Assembly: GCF_026262505.1 (NCBI RefSeq)
Contig: NC_067206.1
Location: 29,651,896 to 29,715,895 of the forward strand
Reading direction: 5' to 3'
DNA: 64,000 bases
Source: Trichomonas vaginalis G3
Lineage: Eukaryota; Parabasalia; Trichomonadida; Trichomonadidae
This document shows, in pieces, positions 1-10,400 of this stretch. The position numbers and the translations under genes were made by a program. Numbering within the stretch: position 1 is the first letter of the stretch; each line of letters begins with the position of its first letter. The notes beneath the pieces are model-generated. The model was not told the DNA's origin. It did not search any database and saw only the letters and a program-made list of their open reading frames with translations.

Positions 1-83
1 GTCGGAGATTTGTTATAGGGATATTCCCTTCTGTAGTTATTACAAATAAAATACAGTTTATTCATACAATTTTTTCGATAAAA

Positions 84-455
84 TCACTTATGAGTGTTCA
101 TACCTGTAAACATCGCATCGCGGAACCAGTTACGACAGTCCTCGAGCTGTGACTTCAAAGACTGATTAAGGCTTTCTGCTTGGGCTGCTTTTTCTTTGAG
201 TGATGTGAAAAATTGACGTAGCTGATCATTTTCGGTAGCTAAATCGTGACCGCCTGTAGCAGGTGCTTGCCTGTTGACAGGTATTTGCTGAATTGGTGTC
301 GGATTTAATGCTGGCATCTGCTGAATGTTTTGATCTACATTTTGGAAGATTGATGGCTCGAATGTGGGAGATCCCGAGAAGAAAAGGCTGTCTGCATCGA
401 TGAATCCGGCGGCGAAACTTTCGTCCTGATCAAAGTCGAAATCCCAGCCAGACAT
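84..455 (-). CDS. small acidic protein with C-terminal coiled coil, function unknown
   Basis: A 123-residue ORF opens with an ATG at 455. The N-terminal third is acidic and aromatic (WDFDFDQDE). A Gln/Pro/Asn-rich linker follows at about residues 38-68. The C-terminal half (about 75-112) is a predicted amphipathic helix with heptad-like spacing (ENDQLRQFF, LKEKAAQAESLNQSLKSQL), so a short coiled coil is likely. No signal peptide or membrane segment is visible. The combination of acidic N-terminus, low-complexity linker and coiled coil could fit a transcription-associated or scaffold protein, but I recognise no family. No TCA initiator is obvious directly before the ATG. The ORF is real-looking in length and codon use; its role is unknown. 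Confidence 0.6.
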   Translation of the reverse strand: MSGWDFDFDQDESFAAGFIDADSLFFSGSPTFEPSIFQNVDQNIQQMPALNPTPIQQIPVNRQAPATGGHDLATENDQLRQFFTSLKEKAAQAESLNQSLKSQLEDCRNWFRDAMFTGMNTHK

Positions 456-1535
456 TTAATAATAATAATTTTTTCATTGGCGGTTATCCACTTTTCAACA
501 ATGAAAATACGATCATTTCGGTTATCCCGATGAATTTCTCCCTCGTTTTATTTGTTTTTTGTATTAGTTATAGATCAACATTAACGAATATTTGGTTCTA
601 GATGGATTACACATCCGAATGACAGTTTTTTGTTAAATTTGTCAGAAATCAAATTAATGAAAGAAATATACGTTATTAACAAGTGCAATCTTGTTTCTCG
701 AATAAAATAAATAAAAAATCCAACAATGAACAAATTGAAGATAAAAGTATGATACAAGATTTTTATGAAGTATTCTTATAAACCACACATTAATTTGCTT
801 TTAATGAGCTTCTTATGGTCATATAACTGATTCAAATAATTTGAATCTGATTTTAGAACTGATTGATGATTAGAATACACATTATCGCATCATTATATTG
901 TGTGAATGAATTTGCAACCATTTACATGCATTTATGCTATTCATTCAATCGACTTCCATTATTTGTTGAATCTTTCAATTTCTCACTCTTCTCTTGGTAT
1001 GGATCTCAATTTGTGGTATATGTGAGTAATTCTCAAGCGTTAAAATGCATAATTTTCTGATTTCCTAATTTCATATGATTAATTTTACAAAATGCCCATA
1101 TATAACGAATTTTTCGCTTATGGCCATTGCGTTTGTAACATTTATTTCATAAAGTAATCATAATATTTGCACGTTAATTCAAAATGATCATCAGACTAAG
1201 ATATTTTAAATTTAGCTGCTTGTTTAAGTAAACAACGTTAATCTGCGTGATAATTTGCAAATTAACATATATTATCAAAATTCACAATTTTTTACAAGAA
1301 TACATAATCATTGTGATGCATCGTATGCCTATACGTCATATATATCATTGATACTGTGTAATGCTTTGCTTTATAGCTTCGAACTTTCATGGCCATCTTA
1401 AAAAATAAAATGCATATTTCAGTACAAACAACATAAATTCGATCAAAATAAAACTTCTTTGACTAAAATTTCCATTCAATTTTGAAAACATAACAGCAGT
1501 CAAAATGTCAAAAAAATTAACAAAAAAATTTTTAT
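456..1535. other. AT-rich intergenic spacer, no gene seen
   Basis: About 1.1 kb of AT-rich sequence between two genes. A 65-codon open frame at 863-1060 has unconvincing composition and no recognisable domain. I see no RNA gene, inverted repeat or transposon end. Confidence 0.6.
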
Positions 1536-1543
1536 TCATTTTT
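1536..1543 (+). promoter_or_regulatory. initiator-like TCATTTTT
   Basis: TCATTTTT lies about 20 bases before the ATG at 1563. It matches the trichomonad initiator pattern TCA(+1)-pyrimidine-T/A. The short implied leader is normal for trichomonads. Confidence 0.45.
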
Positions 1544-1562
1544 CAACAGACATCCAAAACAA

Positions 1563-1841
1563 ATGTTCTCATCAACAGCTCTTCGAATGCAAGAATATGA
1601 TGATACAAACCCAGAACTCTTCAAATTCCTTGTCAGTTCACGAGGAATAACTTACATTGCCTTAGCCGGGTTGTTTGTTTTCATTTCGGCAACATTAGTA
1701 TTAAACTTCCTTGGTGAAACAGCTATTATGTACTATGGTGTAGCTGTTCTCGCTTCATTCTTCTTTATTCGTCACATTGTTGGCGAAAATAAGATCAGAA
1801 TGTCATCTCAGATCGCTGCTAATCATGTTAAATGTCAATAG
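1563..1841 (+). CDS. small membrane protein with two predicted TM helices
   Basis: A 92-residue protein starts at the ATG at 1563, just after an initiator-like TCATTTTT. The N-terminal 27 residues are soluble (MQEYDDTNPELFKFLVSS). Two hydrophobic segments follow at about residues 30-50 (ITYIALAGLFVFISATLVLN) and 54-70 (AIMYYGVAVLASFFFI). The tail is short and basic/polar (RHIVGENKIRMSSQ). The hairpin-like topology recalls small ER or organelle membrane proteins such as signal-peptidase-complex or SPCS1-like subunits, but there is no diagnostic motif and I do not assign one. An upstream ATG at 1505 is in another frame. The gene is convergent with the ankyrin gene on the other strand. Confidence 0.65.
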   Translation: MFSSTALRMQEYDDTNPELFKFLVSSRGITYIALAGLFVFISATLVLNFLGETAIMYYGVAVLASFFFIRHIVGENKIRMSSQIAANHVKCQ

Positions 1842-1935
1842 ATTGTTTTTATAATAAATAGTTATACGAACTTATAAAATTAATTTTCTTTTATATTTTT
1901 TTTTTCATGTGATACTACTTCAATATCTTATAAAA

Positions 1936-3543
1936 TTATTTCACCTTTAAAATACCTTTCATTTCTTTTGTTTTAGCAACTTTAAAAGGAGTTTTTCCGC
2001 TTTTATCTTTTGCATTTCGATTTGCTTTGTTAGCAAGTAATAGCTGTGCAATTTCAACTCTTGAATTGAATGAAGCGCAATGCAATGGTGTACATCCATT
2101 TTTATCCTGTGCATTTATTTCGCATTTTTTCTCAATAAGTAAATTTACAAAATCAAGGGAGTCATTTTCGGCTGCATAATGCAGAGGTGACCTTCCCTGT
2201 TTATCTTTCATGTTGACATTTGCTTTATTTGCAATTAGAAGTTTTGCTATATCATAACGTTTATAAATTGCAGCAAAATGCAAAGCTGTTTCATGCTGAT
2301 TATCTTTTTCATTTACATTAATTTTATTGTCAATAAGAAAAGTTAAGATTTCTAAATTATTATCTATCACAGCGTAATGAAGTGGAGTTCTTCCTTGATG
2401 ATCCTTTGCATTTAGATCAAAACCGTTTTCTTTCAGTATAATCAGTACATTTATATCAGAGGCAAAATGCATGGGAGATAATCCATTTTTCATGATTTTT
2501 TCGCAGCCATTTTCAAGTAAAAAACTTACCATTTCTAAGCAAGAATATTCTACAACCGAAACCAAAGGAGATTTCTTATTTTTATTTAATGCATTTATAT
2601 CTGCTCCATTATCAATCAGAATCTTAGCAATTTCAGTTGAATTATACATTGCTGCAAAATGAAGAGGAGTATTTTTATTTTTCCCATGGCAATTAACATC
2701 TGCTCCATTCATTATACAGAATTCTGCGATTTGTGGTAGTCCAAATACAGGACAAGCTAGTAAGCATTCGTCAAATAAATCTCTTTCGTTCAAAACATGA
2801 ATGAAGATCTTCAAATTATAAAATTCAACAATATCTTCTATTTTAAATTTAAAATTATCGATCATGTATATTGTCATCTCATAGTTATGCGAAATTATAG
2901 TGTTTTTGAAGCCTTCATTATTCATTTGCTGTGTTTTAAGGCATTCTTCAATGATTTCTTTGTTTTTACCAATGATACTAAATTCCAAACATTTTTCTGT
3001 AATTTCTGCGTTCAAACTTAGCAAATAAAAGAAGCAATCATGAGAACCATAATAACAGCACCATTCTATTGGCTTGTATTTGATGTTCTGGTCTTTTATT
3101 CGTTTGTTAATATCAATTTCATCAATTTTGGATTTAAGTTTTTCGACATCATCAAATAAAATGATTTTTAATAAAGAATCATCAGGATAAATGTTCAAAA
3201 TATCATCAATTGATTTACAAGAGATATCTTCTTTGCATTCCCAATTTGTTTGATGCGTTTTTATTATCAGATTCTGAAACATTTCGCTAAATCTTTCTTT
3301 TTTAAGATGAATTTGGTGTTTTTCAAATAGCAATGTGAATAATTTCCAGTAATCTTTAATATGAGATTTATTGTATTGGGATGCTTTATCAATGCAACAA
3401 AGAATTGATTGAAAATGTAACTTGTATTTTCTAATCAAGATTTCTTCAATTTTATCTGCCACGATATCAATGCCAGGTCCATTCATCTGAAATATTTCAT
3501 TCATTGTTGTAATATAGTCACTAAACTCTTCTTCATTAATCAT
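1936..3543 (-). CDS. ankyrin-repeat protein of the trichomonad family with DUF3447-like N-terminus
   Basis: A 535-residue intact ORF starts at the ATG at 3543; an initiator-like TCATTT lies about 25 bases upstream. Residues 1-130 form a helical, Lys/Ile-rich region typical of the large trichomonad DUF3447/ankyrin family. Residues about 130-260 hold degenerate repeats (KPIEWCCYYGSHDCFFYLLS). From about 270 to the end there are roughly eight well-formed ankyrin units with the TPLHxAA, LLIxxxAxxN and G-D/N consensus (NTPLHFAAMYNSTEIAKILI, RTPLHYAVIDNN, CTPLHCASFNSR). No signal peptide or TM segment is seen. Ankyrin proteins bind partner proteins; the partner is unknown. Trichomonads carry this family in hundreds of copies, so the assignment to the family is firm and the function open. 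Confidence 0.9.
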   Translation of the reverse strand: MINEEEFSDYITTMNEIFQMNGPGIDIVADKIEEILIRKYKLHFQSILCCIDKASQYNKSHIKDYWKLFTLLFEKHQIHLKKERFSEMFQNLIIKTHQTNWECKEDISCKSIDDILNIYPDDSLLKIILFDDVEKLKSKIDEIDINKRIKDQNIKYKPIEWCCYYGSHDCFFYLLSLNAEITEKCLEFSIIGKNKEIIEECLKTQQMNNEGFKNTIISHNYEMTIYMIDNFKFKIEDIVEFYNLKIFIHVLNERDLFDECLLACPVFGLPQIAEFCIMNGADVNCHGKNKNTPLHFAAMYNSTEIAKILIDNGADINALNKNKKSPLVSVVEYSCLEMVSFLLENGCEKIMKNGLSPMHFASDINVLIILKENGFDLNAKDHQGRTPLHYAVIDNNLEILTFLIDNKINVNEKDNQHETALHFAAIYKRYDIAKLLIANKANVNMKDKQGRSPLHYAAENDSLDFVNLLIEKKCEINAQDKNGCTPLHCASFNSRVEIAQLLLANKANRNAKDKSGKTPFKVAKTKEMKGILKVK

Positions 3544-4042
3544 TATCTAGGTAAACTCGAGAACCAAATGAAAAATAAAAAAACTGACAGAATTGTTTTG
3601 GTTAGGACAAATTTTTATTGCCTTGGGTTGGAGAAAAACTACTGTATTGTTTTTGGATGAACCTCAAAAAGTCACCCATAAGAGACGACACTTAGTGAAT
3701 ATATTCATGAGAAATTCTATTTCATCAAATTCTCACTATGATGGATGTGAGATTATATCTTATCATAGGGCTGCTCGGACATATTGCTAATGAAAGATGT
3801 TTTAAATTGACAACAAATTGAAAATTGAATTCTATTTCAATACATGATGATTTGTGTACGATATCTAACTACCATATCAAAAGTAAGTTATTCTCGTTAT
3901 GTTATTAGTTTATTAAAGGAATTGAAATCAGAAAACAGATATCTGTTTGAGTAAAGCATTTTCGCATAATAGATTTCTCATCTTCATTCATGGGAATTTA
4001 ATTTTCATATACTCATAATTACTTTTTTTATTATTTTTTTTT
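3544..4042. other. intergenic spacer between divergent genes
   Basis: About 500 bases. A 65-codon open frame at 3593-3790 lacks an ATG and any recognisable feature. Otherwise AT-rich, with T runs before the ATG at 4043. It probably holds the promoters of both flanking genes, including TCATTT near 3566 on the minus strand and TCATAA near 4013 on the plus strand. Confidence 0.5.
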
Positions 4043-4957
4043 ATGAAATATTTGTGCGGAATTGAACTTGGAGGAACAAGTTCTTCTGCAGCAATTATAG
4101 ATGAAGATGGTAAATATGTATTAAAAGAAAAGGGTATCACAGCCGAAAACCCAGCAACTTTGATTTTAACTCTATCAAATATTCTGAGAAATTCCAGCTA
4201 TACATGCGAAACATTAGGAATTGCTTCTTTTGGTCCATTGAATGTGGAATCAGGTACAATTGGCAAATCTCCTAAAAAAGGTTGGTATTATTTTCATGTA
4301 AAAGCTGAGTTCAGAAAATACTTCCCAGACATACCTATTGCAATGGAAACTGATGTAAATGCCCCAGCATATAGTGAATTTATTGAATTTTCAAAAAAGA
4401 ATAATTCGATTAAATCTTTAGCATATCTTACAATTGGTACAGGAATAGGCCTTGGCTTATACTCTGATGGTTCTATCTATCACGGACGCCTGCATCCAGA
4501 ATTTGGCCATACTTATATTAAGAAATTACAAAATGATACATTTTCTGGTGTTTGTCACATCCATGGTGACTGTGCTGAAGGTTTGATTTCTGCTTCAGCA
4601 ATTTCAAAGAGACTTGGAATTTCCATGTATGAAATTCGAGATATTCAAAATGATCATCCTATTTGGGACCTATATGTTGAATATGTTTCTCAAATTGTTG
4701 CTAATGCAGCATTAGCTTACTCTCTTGATGTATTCGTTATCGGAGGAGGAGTTACAACAGATCCAAAGCGAGGATTCCTCTACGATAGGATTTATTCAAG
4801 AGCAAGTGAACTTATTAACGATTATATCCCAATGCCGCTTGTTGTTCGTCCTCATTTCGATAGAGATGCCGGACTTATTGGTGCAACTGTAATTGCAAGG
4901 AGAAAATTCAACAAGATCAATGCCAATAACGATAAGTTATTCAGCCAGATCTTGTAA
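4043..4957 (+). CDS. ROK-family sugar kinase, probably fructokinase
   Basis: A 304-residue protein. The N-terminal phosphate loop reads GIELGGTSSSAA, matching the ROK/hexokinase-like ATPase motif with Glu in place of the usual Asp. The catalytic Asp is expected in METDVNAPAYSE (about residue 108). TIGTGIGLGLYSDG is the second phosphate motif. GHTYIKK...GVCHIHGDCAEGLISA (about 156-186) is the His/Cys zinc-binding signature in the form typical of ROK fructokinases. VIGGGV near the C-terminus is the adenosine-binding motif. It would phosphorylate a free hexose, probably fructose, in the cytosol to feed glycolysis. Length matches bacterial ROK fructokinases, and the bacterial look suggests lateral transfer (inference). 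The stop codon is embedded in TAAATAAA, a likely polyadenylation signal. Confidence 0.85.
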   Translation: MKYLCGIELGGTSSSAAIIDEDGKYVLKEKGITAENPATLILTLSNILRNSSYTCETLGIASFGPLNVESGTIGKSPKKGWYYFHVKAEFRKYFPDIPIAMETDVNAPAYSEFIEFSKKNNSIKSLAYLTIGTGIGLGLYSDGSIYHGRLHPEFGHTYIKKLQNDTFSGVCHIHGDCAEGLISASAISKRLGISMYEIRDIQNDHPIWDLYVEYVSQIVANAALAYSLDVFVIGGGVTTDPKRGFLYDRIYSRASELINDYIPMPLVVRPHFDRDAGLIGATVIARRKFNKINANNDKLFSQIL

Positions 4958-5222
4958 ATAAAATATTTAGTTCAATTAATTTTATTTGATTTTTTTATAT
5001 CAAATGAGCTGAACAAAACTCAATTAATCCAACTCACTATATCATAAATCCGTTATTCCATTACTCCTCTGATTGTATTGAACTCATAAACAAAGAAATT
5101 ATTCTCTATTGTATTAGTTTGAAGCTCAATTTTTGGAAATTTTGATTTTTGATTAGATTATAGTGTAATTACAAAATAATTTTACTAAAATTCTTTGAGC
5201 GCAAAATTTGTGTCTGACAAAA

Positions 5223-5618
5223 ATGGAGGAGGATTTAAAGTTCTTTTGCCACCTTTGCGGGCTTGTTGATACAAAATCAATTCAAGCAATGGAAGTTGAT
5301 ATGGAAAAGAAGCAAAAGGAGAAAGCAGAAAAGAAACCTCCAGTAAATGAAGAAAATGTTGATACACCAGAAAAAGCTGAAAAGGATGCTGAAACATCCG
5401 AAAAGAAGCAAAGACCAGCAAAAAGACAAAATCAGAAAGAAAAAGGCAAAGATAAGAAATTCGAAAAGAAAGATAAAAAACCATTCGATAAAAAACAGAA
5501 AAATACAGAGAAAGATGACGAAAAGGAGGAAGATCATCAGGAAAAACCTGAGAAAAAGAAGAAATTCGATAAGAAGAAAGAACCAAAGCAGCCTAAAGAG
5601 AAAAAGGATGAAGAATAA
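5223..5618 (+). CDS. Lys/Glu-rich low-complexity protein
   Basis: A 131-residue ORF from the ATG at 5223. Only the first 20 residues have normal complexity, including the pair FCHLCGLVD, a CxxC that could bind metal but has no second pair. The rest is almost entirely K, E, D, P and Q with motifs such as EKKQ, KKKFDKK and PKEKKDEE, so it is predicted disordered with alternating charge. Such tails occur in nucleolar, ribosome-biogenesis or RNA-binding proteins; a nuclear role is guesswork. Open frames on the opposite strand are mirror shadows of this biased composition. Confidence 0.6.
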   Translation: MEEDLKFFCHLCGLVDTKSIQAMEVDMEKKQKEKAEKKPPVNEENVDTPEKAEKDAETSEKKQRPAKRQNQKEKGKDKKFEKKDKKPFDKKQKNTEKDDEKEEDHQEKPEKKKKFDKKKEPKQPKEKKDEE

Positions 5619-6175
5619 GCTATACAGTATTTGATTTATAGAAATAAATTATGGTTTTAGATTGTAATATTCAAATAATAAGTTCTTATTTTTATCAATG
5701 TATTTTCATTATAAATGAAGATCAGACGAGACTCTTTAGTTTAGAGTAATTGAAATTTTGCTTATTATACATATATTTTGAATATAATATAATGATCAAA
5801 GATATCTTATGAAAAATAAATGAAGATATATGAAACTTTATGTGTACATTAGTTTTAAGCATGTTTTCAATCTAAAATCTCGTCTGAATCATAGGATAAG
5901 ATAATAATGTCTCAATTTGATATTTTTACATATGAAAATGCATACTATTATGTTTGCAACCCAAATTAGATACTCGTGTAAATATCAAATATTTAAGTAT
6001 TCGTGGTATAGCTAATAATTTTTGAACTGCATTTTATATATTTTTGTTTATAAATGGGCGTTTATAAATTATTTAGATTATATAATGGATATATATTTTA
6101 AATATTTGTTTAAAATGCTTTATTAAGACGATTATTTGTGTGGCTGTCCTTTGAATTTGAGAAGGTTTGTTTGGG
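5619..6175. other. AT-rich spacer upstream of RPSA
   Basis: About 560 bases of AT-rich DNA with no open frame or repeat of note. It should contain the promoter region of the ribosomal protein gene. Confidence 0.5.
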
Positions 6176-6180
6176 CCTTT
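6176..6180 (+). promoter_or_regulatory. CCTTT core-promoter motif before RPSA
   Basis: CCTTT ends four bases before the ATG at 6185. It matches the M5-type (CCTTT) core element described for Trichomonas genes that lack the TCA initiator. No TCA initiator is seen here. Confidence 0.4.
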
Positions 6181-6184
6181 CGTA

Positions 6185-6955
6185 ATGACAACTGCCGCCA
6201 ACGCTGATCGCGAAGCCGTGATCAAGATGATGCTTGCTGCCAAGGTTTACCTCGGATCCACAAACCTCTCCTTCGGAATGAAGCCATACGTCTTCACATG
6301 CAGAAAGGATGGCACACACGTCATCAACCTCGCCATGACATACGAGAAGATCAAGCTTGCTGCTCGTATGATCTACGCCGTCGAAGAACCAAAGGATGTC
6401 CTTGCCATCTCCACAAAGTCCTTCGGTACACGCGCCGTCCACAAATTCGCTGAATTCCTCGGCGCTAACTACGTTGAGCAGCGTTTCACACCAGGTCTCT
6501 TCACAAACTACTCAATCAAGAACTTCTGCGAACCACGCCTCATGATCGTCTGCGATCCAAACACAGACTCCCAGGCCGTTCACGAAGCCGCCTACGCTAA
6601 CATCCCATGCATTGCTCTTTGTGATACAGATGCCCACCTCGACTACGTCGACTGCGTCATCCCATGCAACACAAAGAACAAAAACTCCATGGGTCTCGTC
6701 ATGTGGCTCCTCACACGTGAGGTTCTCCGCCTCCGTGGTGCCCTTACACGCACACAGGAGTGGTCTGTCCTTCCAGATCTCTTCTTCTACCGTGATGCCG
6801 CTGATGAAGCCAAGATCGCTGAGGCTCTCGAGGCTGAGGGTGAAGAGACAGTCTCTGAAGAAGGCGCTATCATCAACGCCGCTGTTCCAAAGGCTGAAAT
6901 CAAGGCTGGCGCCACAAACGAAGAGTGGGAGAACAAGCAGGAATGGGATGCTTAA
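6185..6955 (+). CDS. RPSA: 40S ribosomal protein SA (uS2)
   Basis: A 256-residue protein; the ATG at 6185 gives MTTAANADREAVIKMMLAAK, matching the normal start of eukaryotic SA/S0. The uS2 fold is clear: AAKVYLGSTNLSFGMKPYVF, VLAISTKSFGTRAVHKFA, RFTPGLFTNY, EPRLMIVCDPNTDSQAVHEA, IPCIALCDTDA, and NTKNKNSMGLVMWLLTREVL. A short acidic C-terminal tail ends EEWENKQEWDA. It sits on the small subunit near the mRNA exit and is needed for 40S maturation. Codon use is strikingly different from most neighbours, with strong preference for C-ending codons, as expected for a highly expressed trichomonad gene. The stop overlaps TAAA, the trichomonad poly(A) signal. Confidence 0.97.
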   Translation: MTTAANADREAVIKMMLAAKVYLGSTNLSFGMKPYVFTCRKDGTHVINLAMTYEKIKLAARMIYAVEEPKDVLAISTKSFGTRAVHKFAEFLGANYVEQRFTPGLFTNYSIKNFCEPRLMIVCDPNTDSQAVHEAAYANIPCIALCDTDAHLDYVDCVIPCNTKNKNSMGLVMWLLTREVLRLRGALTRTQEWSVLPDLFFYRDAADEAKIAEALEAEGEETVSEEGAIINAAVPKAEIKAGATNEEWENKQEWDA

Positions 6956-7486
6956 ACACAGCTCTTCTTAATTAATAAATTATCTCTAAAGATTAATTTT
7001 GAAAATTATTAATTTTTTTAATACAATTCATATTTTGACTTCTGTTTAAGTTCTGTAATGGTTGGAAAATTTTTAATACATTTTTGGACAGTTTGTAATC
7101 AAATTTTGAACTGCGATGGAAAAATTATGATTCATGTGAAATTACACCATTTCGAAAATTAGCATACAAGATCAACCATCCATTGTATTTGATAATTTAA
7201 GGTGATTCGGAGGATTTTTATAATAACTTTACCTTCGAAACATTTTACCACTTGAAATTTTTATCAAAGGATGTCTGGCAAACTGTATCTTTGTCGGTTG
7301 TTAAAATATTATTGATTTTCCCTCTCAAATGAAAATTTTGAATAAGATTTTAATTCAAGAATTGGAAAAATTCTGAGAATTTTGAACAATATCGGCAATC
7401 TGGAAATCTTTTAAGAAACTGGAATTTGAAATCTACACAAAAATCTGAGCTGGCATAATCTGCCATTTGATACACATTTGAATCAA
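6956..7486. other. intergenic spacer
   Basis: About 530 bases, AT-rich. I see no gene, RNA or repeat. The 3' part should include the LRR gene promoter, but no clear TCA initiator stands next to the ATG at 7487. Confidence 0.5.
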
Positions 7487-10400
7487 ATGAACCCATTTTT
7501 AAACATGATTTATATTTCATTAATTCATGCAGATCTCTTGTCTAAAACAAATTTCAATATACAATCACTTTCGGGAGATAATAAAGAGAATAAAGGAAAT
7601 GGAGTATTTATTTTAAAAAATGAAATTGATGACTCGTCAAATTTTCAAAGAAATACAGAAATTAAGAACGCCACAACAATAAATATTTCACAAATTCCTA
7701 GTTTCTTTTTTTTATTCAGTTCAATTGAATATTTTGGAGGTGATAGTAATTTAATGACTATCAAAAATGGTGCCTTTCAAGACTGTAGAAGCTTAATAGA
7801 AGTTAATCTCGGTTCAGTTACAGTAATTGGAGAAAATGCTTTTATGAACTGCGTAAATTTAGTTTCTGTGATACATAACAACGAATGTCATATTAATGAC
7901 AAAGCATTCTTTAATTGCCAATCTCTAAAAAGTTTTGATTTTTCCAAAATATCAGGTGAAATTGGGATTTCTGCATTTGAGTCATGCTCAAGTTTAAATG
8001 AATTATCTCTGAGAAATTCACTTTATGATTATGCTTTTAAAAATTGTTTTGGATTAAGAAAAGTGAAATTTTTGATACAAACTTGTATCGATACAGGGAG
8101 TTTTATGAATTGTTTCAATTTAACTGAATGCGAAGGCTGGTTTTATAGTATTCCAAAATATGCATTTGCCAATTGCATTTCACTTACAAATTATACATCA
8201 AAACGCCGAGTTTCGTCAATTAATGAAGAAGCATTCTTTAACTGTTCCATCGTTGATCTGAGGAGTATTAATCTTTCTGATAGCCCATATTTTGAGTCTA
8301 ATTGTTTTGCATACAACAACTTTATTGCTATTACTGTTCCATTTTTTCGTTTTAGTGGTTATTCTTTATATGGAATTTTTAAAGGATGCCGTCATTTAAA
8401 ATCAGTTGAATATCAAGCAACTAAAATTCCAGGAGAATGCTTTGAAGATTGCATTTCTCTTAGAAATATCATTATTATATTGCCACTTGAATCTATTTCT
8501 TTTTATGCATTTAGGAATTGTATATCTTTAACAAGTTTTACAGCAATAACAAATCAGATAGGAAGTGGTGTATTTTATAATTGCTCTTTATTACAAGAAG
8601 TTACTATAATAGGTCAATTTACAGAAATTACACATGAATTGTTTTCCCACTGCATCTCACTGCAAAAACTAAATAATCTATCAAGATATCAAATCATTGG
8701 GGAAAATTCTTTTTATAATTGTACATCTTTTTCAGATAGTGCTATATTATCTAATTTAAGGTCTATTAAAGATTATGCATTTTATGGATGTAATTTCAGT
8801 GATCTCAATATTTCAGATGATTTAGATATTATTGGTAATTTCGCATTTGCTAATAATCAAAATCTGAAATCGTTGACATTTAGAGGAAATTATACTTTCA
8901 CTTCAAAGAATATGTTCAATAATTGTAGTAATCTAAAAGAATTATTCATAAATGGATCTGTAACTACAAGTAATTCTTCCCCATTTCGAGATTTAACAAA
9001 TATCGAAAATGTCACGATTTTAGGTAGTATGGATAATATCAACAAAGATGCATTTACTGCGAATTTAACTTTGCGGAAAATAAGTATAAGAAGTGTCAAA
9101 TATATAAATGAAAAAGCTTTTCAAAATTTCAAAGCTCTTGATAATGTTGAAATTGAAGGATATTTATCAATTGGAAATTATGCATTTTATGGATGTAGCT
9201 CAATGAAAAGTATTAATATATCGGATAGTTGCATTTCAATCGGTAATTATGCATTTTTTGGATGTATTTTTAGTATGGTTTTATTCCCTGCAAGCCTAAG
9301 CAACTTTGGTGAATATTCCTTTTCAAATTGTTCATCACTAGCTTCATTATCATTTAATGCACAAGAATTAACTTTACAGGGGCATTGTTTTTATGAATGT
9401 ATATCTTTAACAACAATCAGCTTTTCCTCAAACAAAATTTTACTTGGTGAATATTCCTTTTCAAATTGTTCATCACTAGCTTCATTATCATTTAATGCAC
9501 AAGAATTAACTTTACAGGGGCATTGTTTTTATGAATGTATATCTTTAACAACAATCAGCTTTTCCTCAAACACAATTTCACTTGGGGAATATTCCTTTGC
9601 AAAATGTAATATTTCAGGTTTTGATTTTGAAGGATCTATAATTTTAATTGGAGCTTATTGTTTTTCTGACTGTAATAGATTGACATCAATTTCATTAAAT
9701 CTAAATACTAGATCAATACAGGCTTATGCATTTTCTAACTTGACAAATGTTGAGATGATTAATCTCAATGGAGTGATAACTTCAATAGAAGCTTATTCAT
9801 TCCAAAATAATCCAGCATTGAGAAGTCTTCAAATTGAAAGTATATCGCAAATTAAGAAGCAATTCATTCTAAATTGTCCAATGCTAGAAATCTTTATACT
9901 AATGAGCAATAGTGGATCAGTTACTTTATATTATAATGCATTTTATGGCACTTCGATTAAGAAACTCATAATAAATTGTAACATATTAATCAGTGCTGGT
10001 TGTTTTAATAACTGTTTCAATCTATCATATTTATACATTGGAGGATATGTTTCTAGTCGTTACACAAATCTATTTTCCTCATTAACAAACCTGGAAAATA
10101 TTACAATAATTGGTAAAATTGAAAGTATTGATTCAGATACATTCAATTCCAGATCTCATTTGAAAGAAATTCGATTATATAATGTAAACTCAATAGGTGA
10201 AAATGCATTTAAAGATTACAGTTGTATCATATTTGTTGAGATTCAATCTGAATCAACTATAATTATTTCTAATTCAGCATTTTCTGGATGTTCATCACTT
10301 TCTCAGATTACCCTTCCAAGTGGATTGACTTCTATTAATCAATATGCATTCAGTAATTGTATACGAATCAATTCAATTAGCATTCCACAATCAGTGACAT

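Noticed and set aside
863-1060. 65-codon ORF
   Set aside because: Phe/Ile/Tyr-rich with chance-like composition, no initiator and no recognisable feature.
3593-3790. 65-codon frame next to the ankyrin gene
   Set aside because: No ATG and no motif; lies in a promoter-size spacer.
5185-5586. Minus-strand ORFs opposite the Lys/Glu-rich gene
   Set aside because: They are Phe/Leu/Ser-rich mirror frames of the biased plus-strand composition and have no start context.
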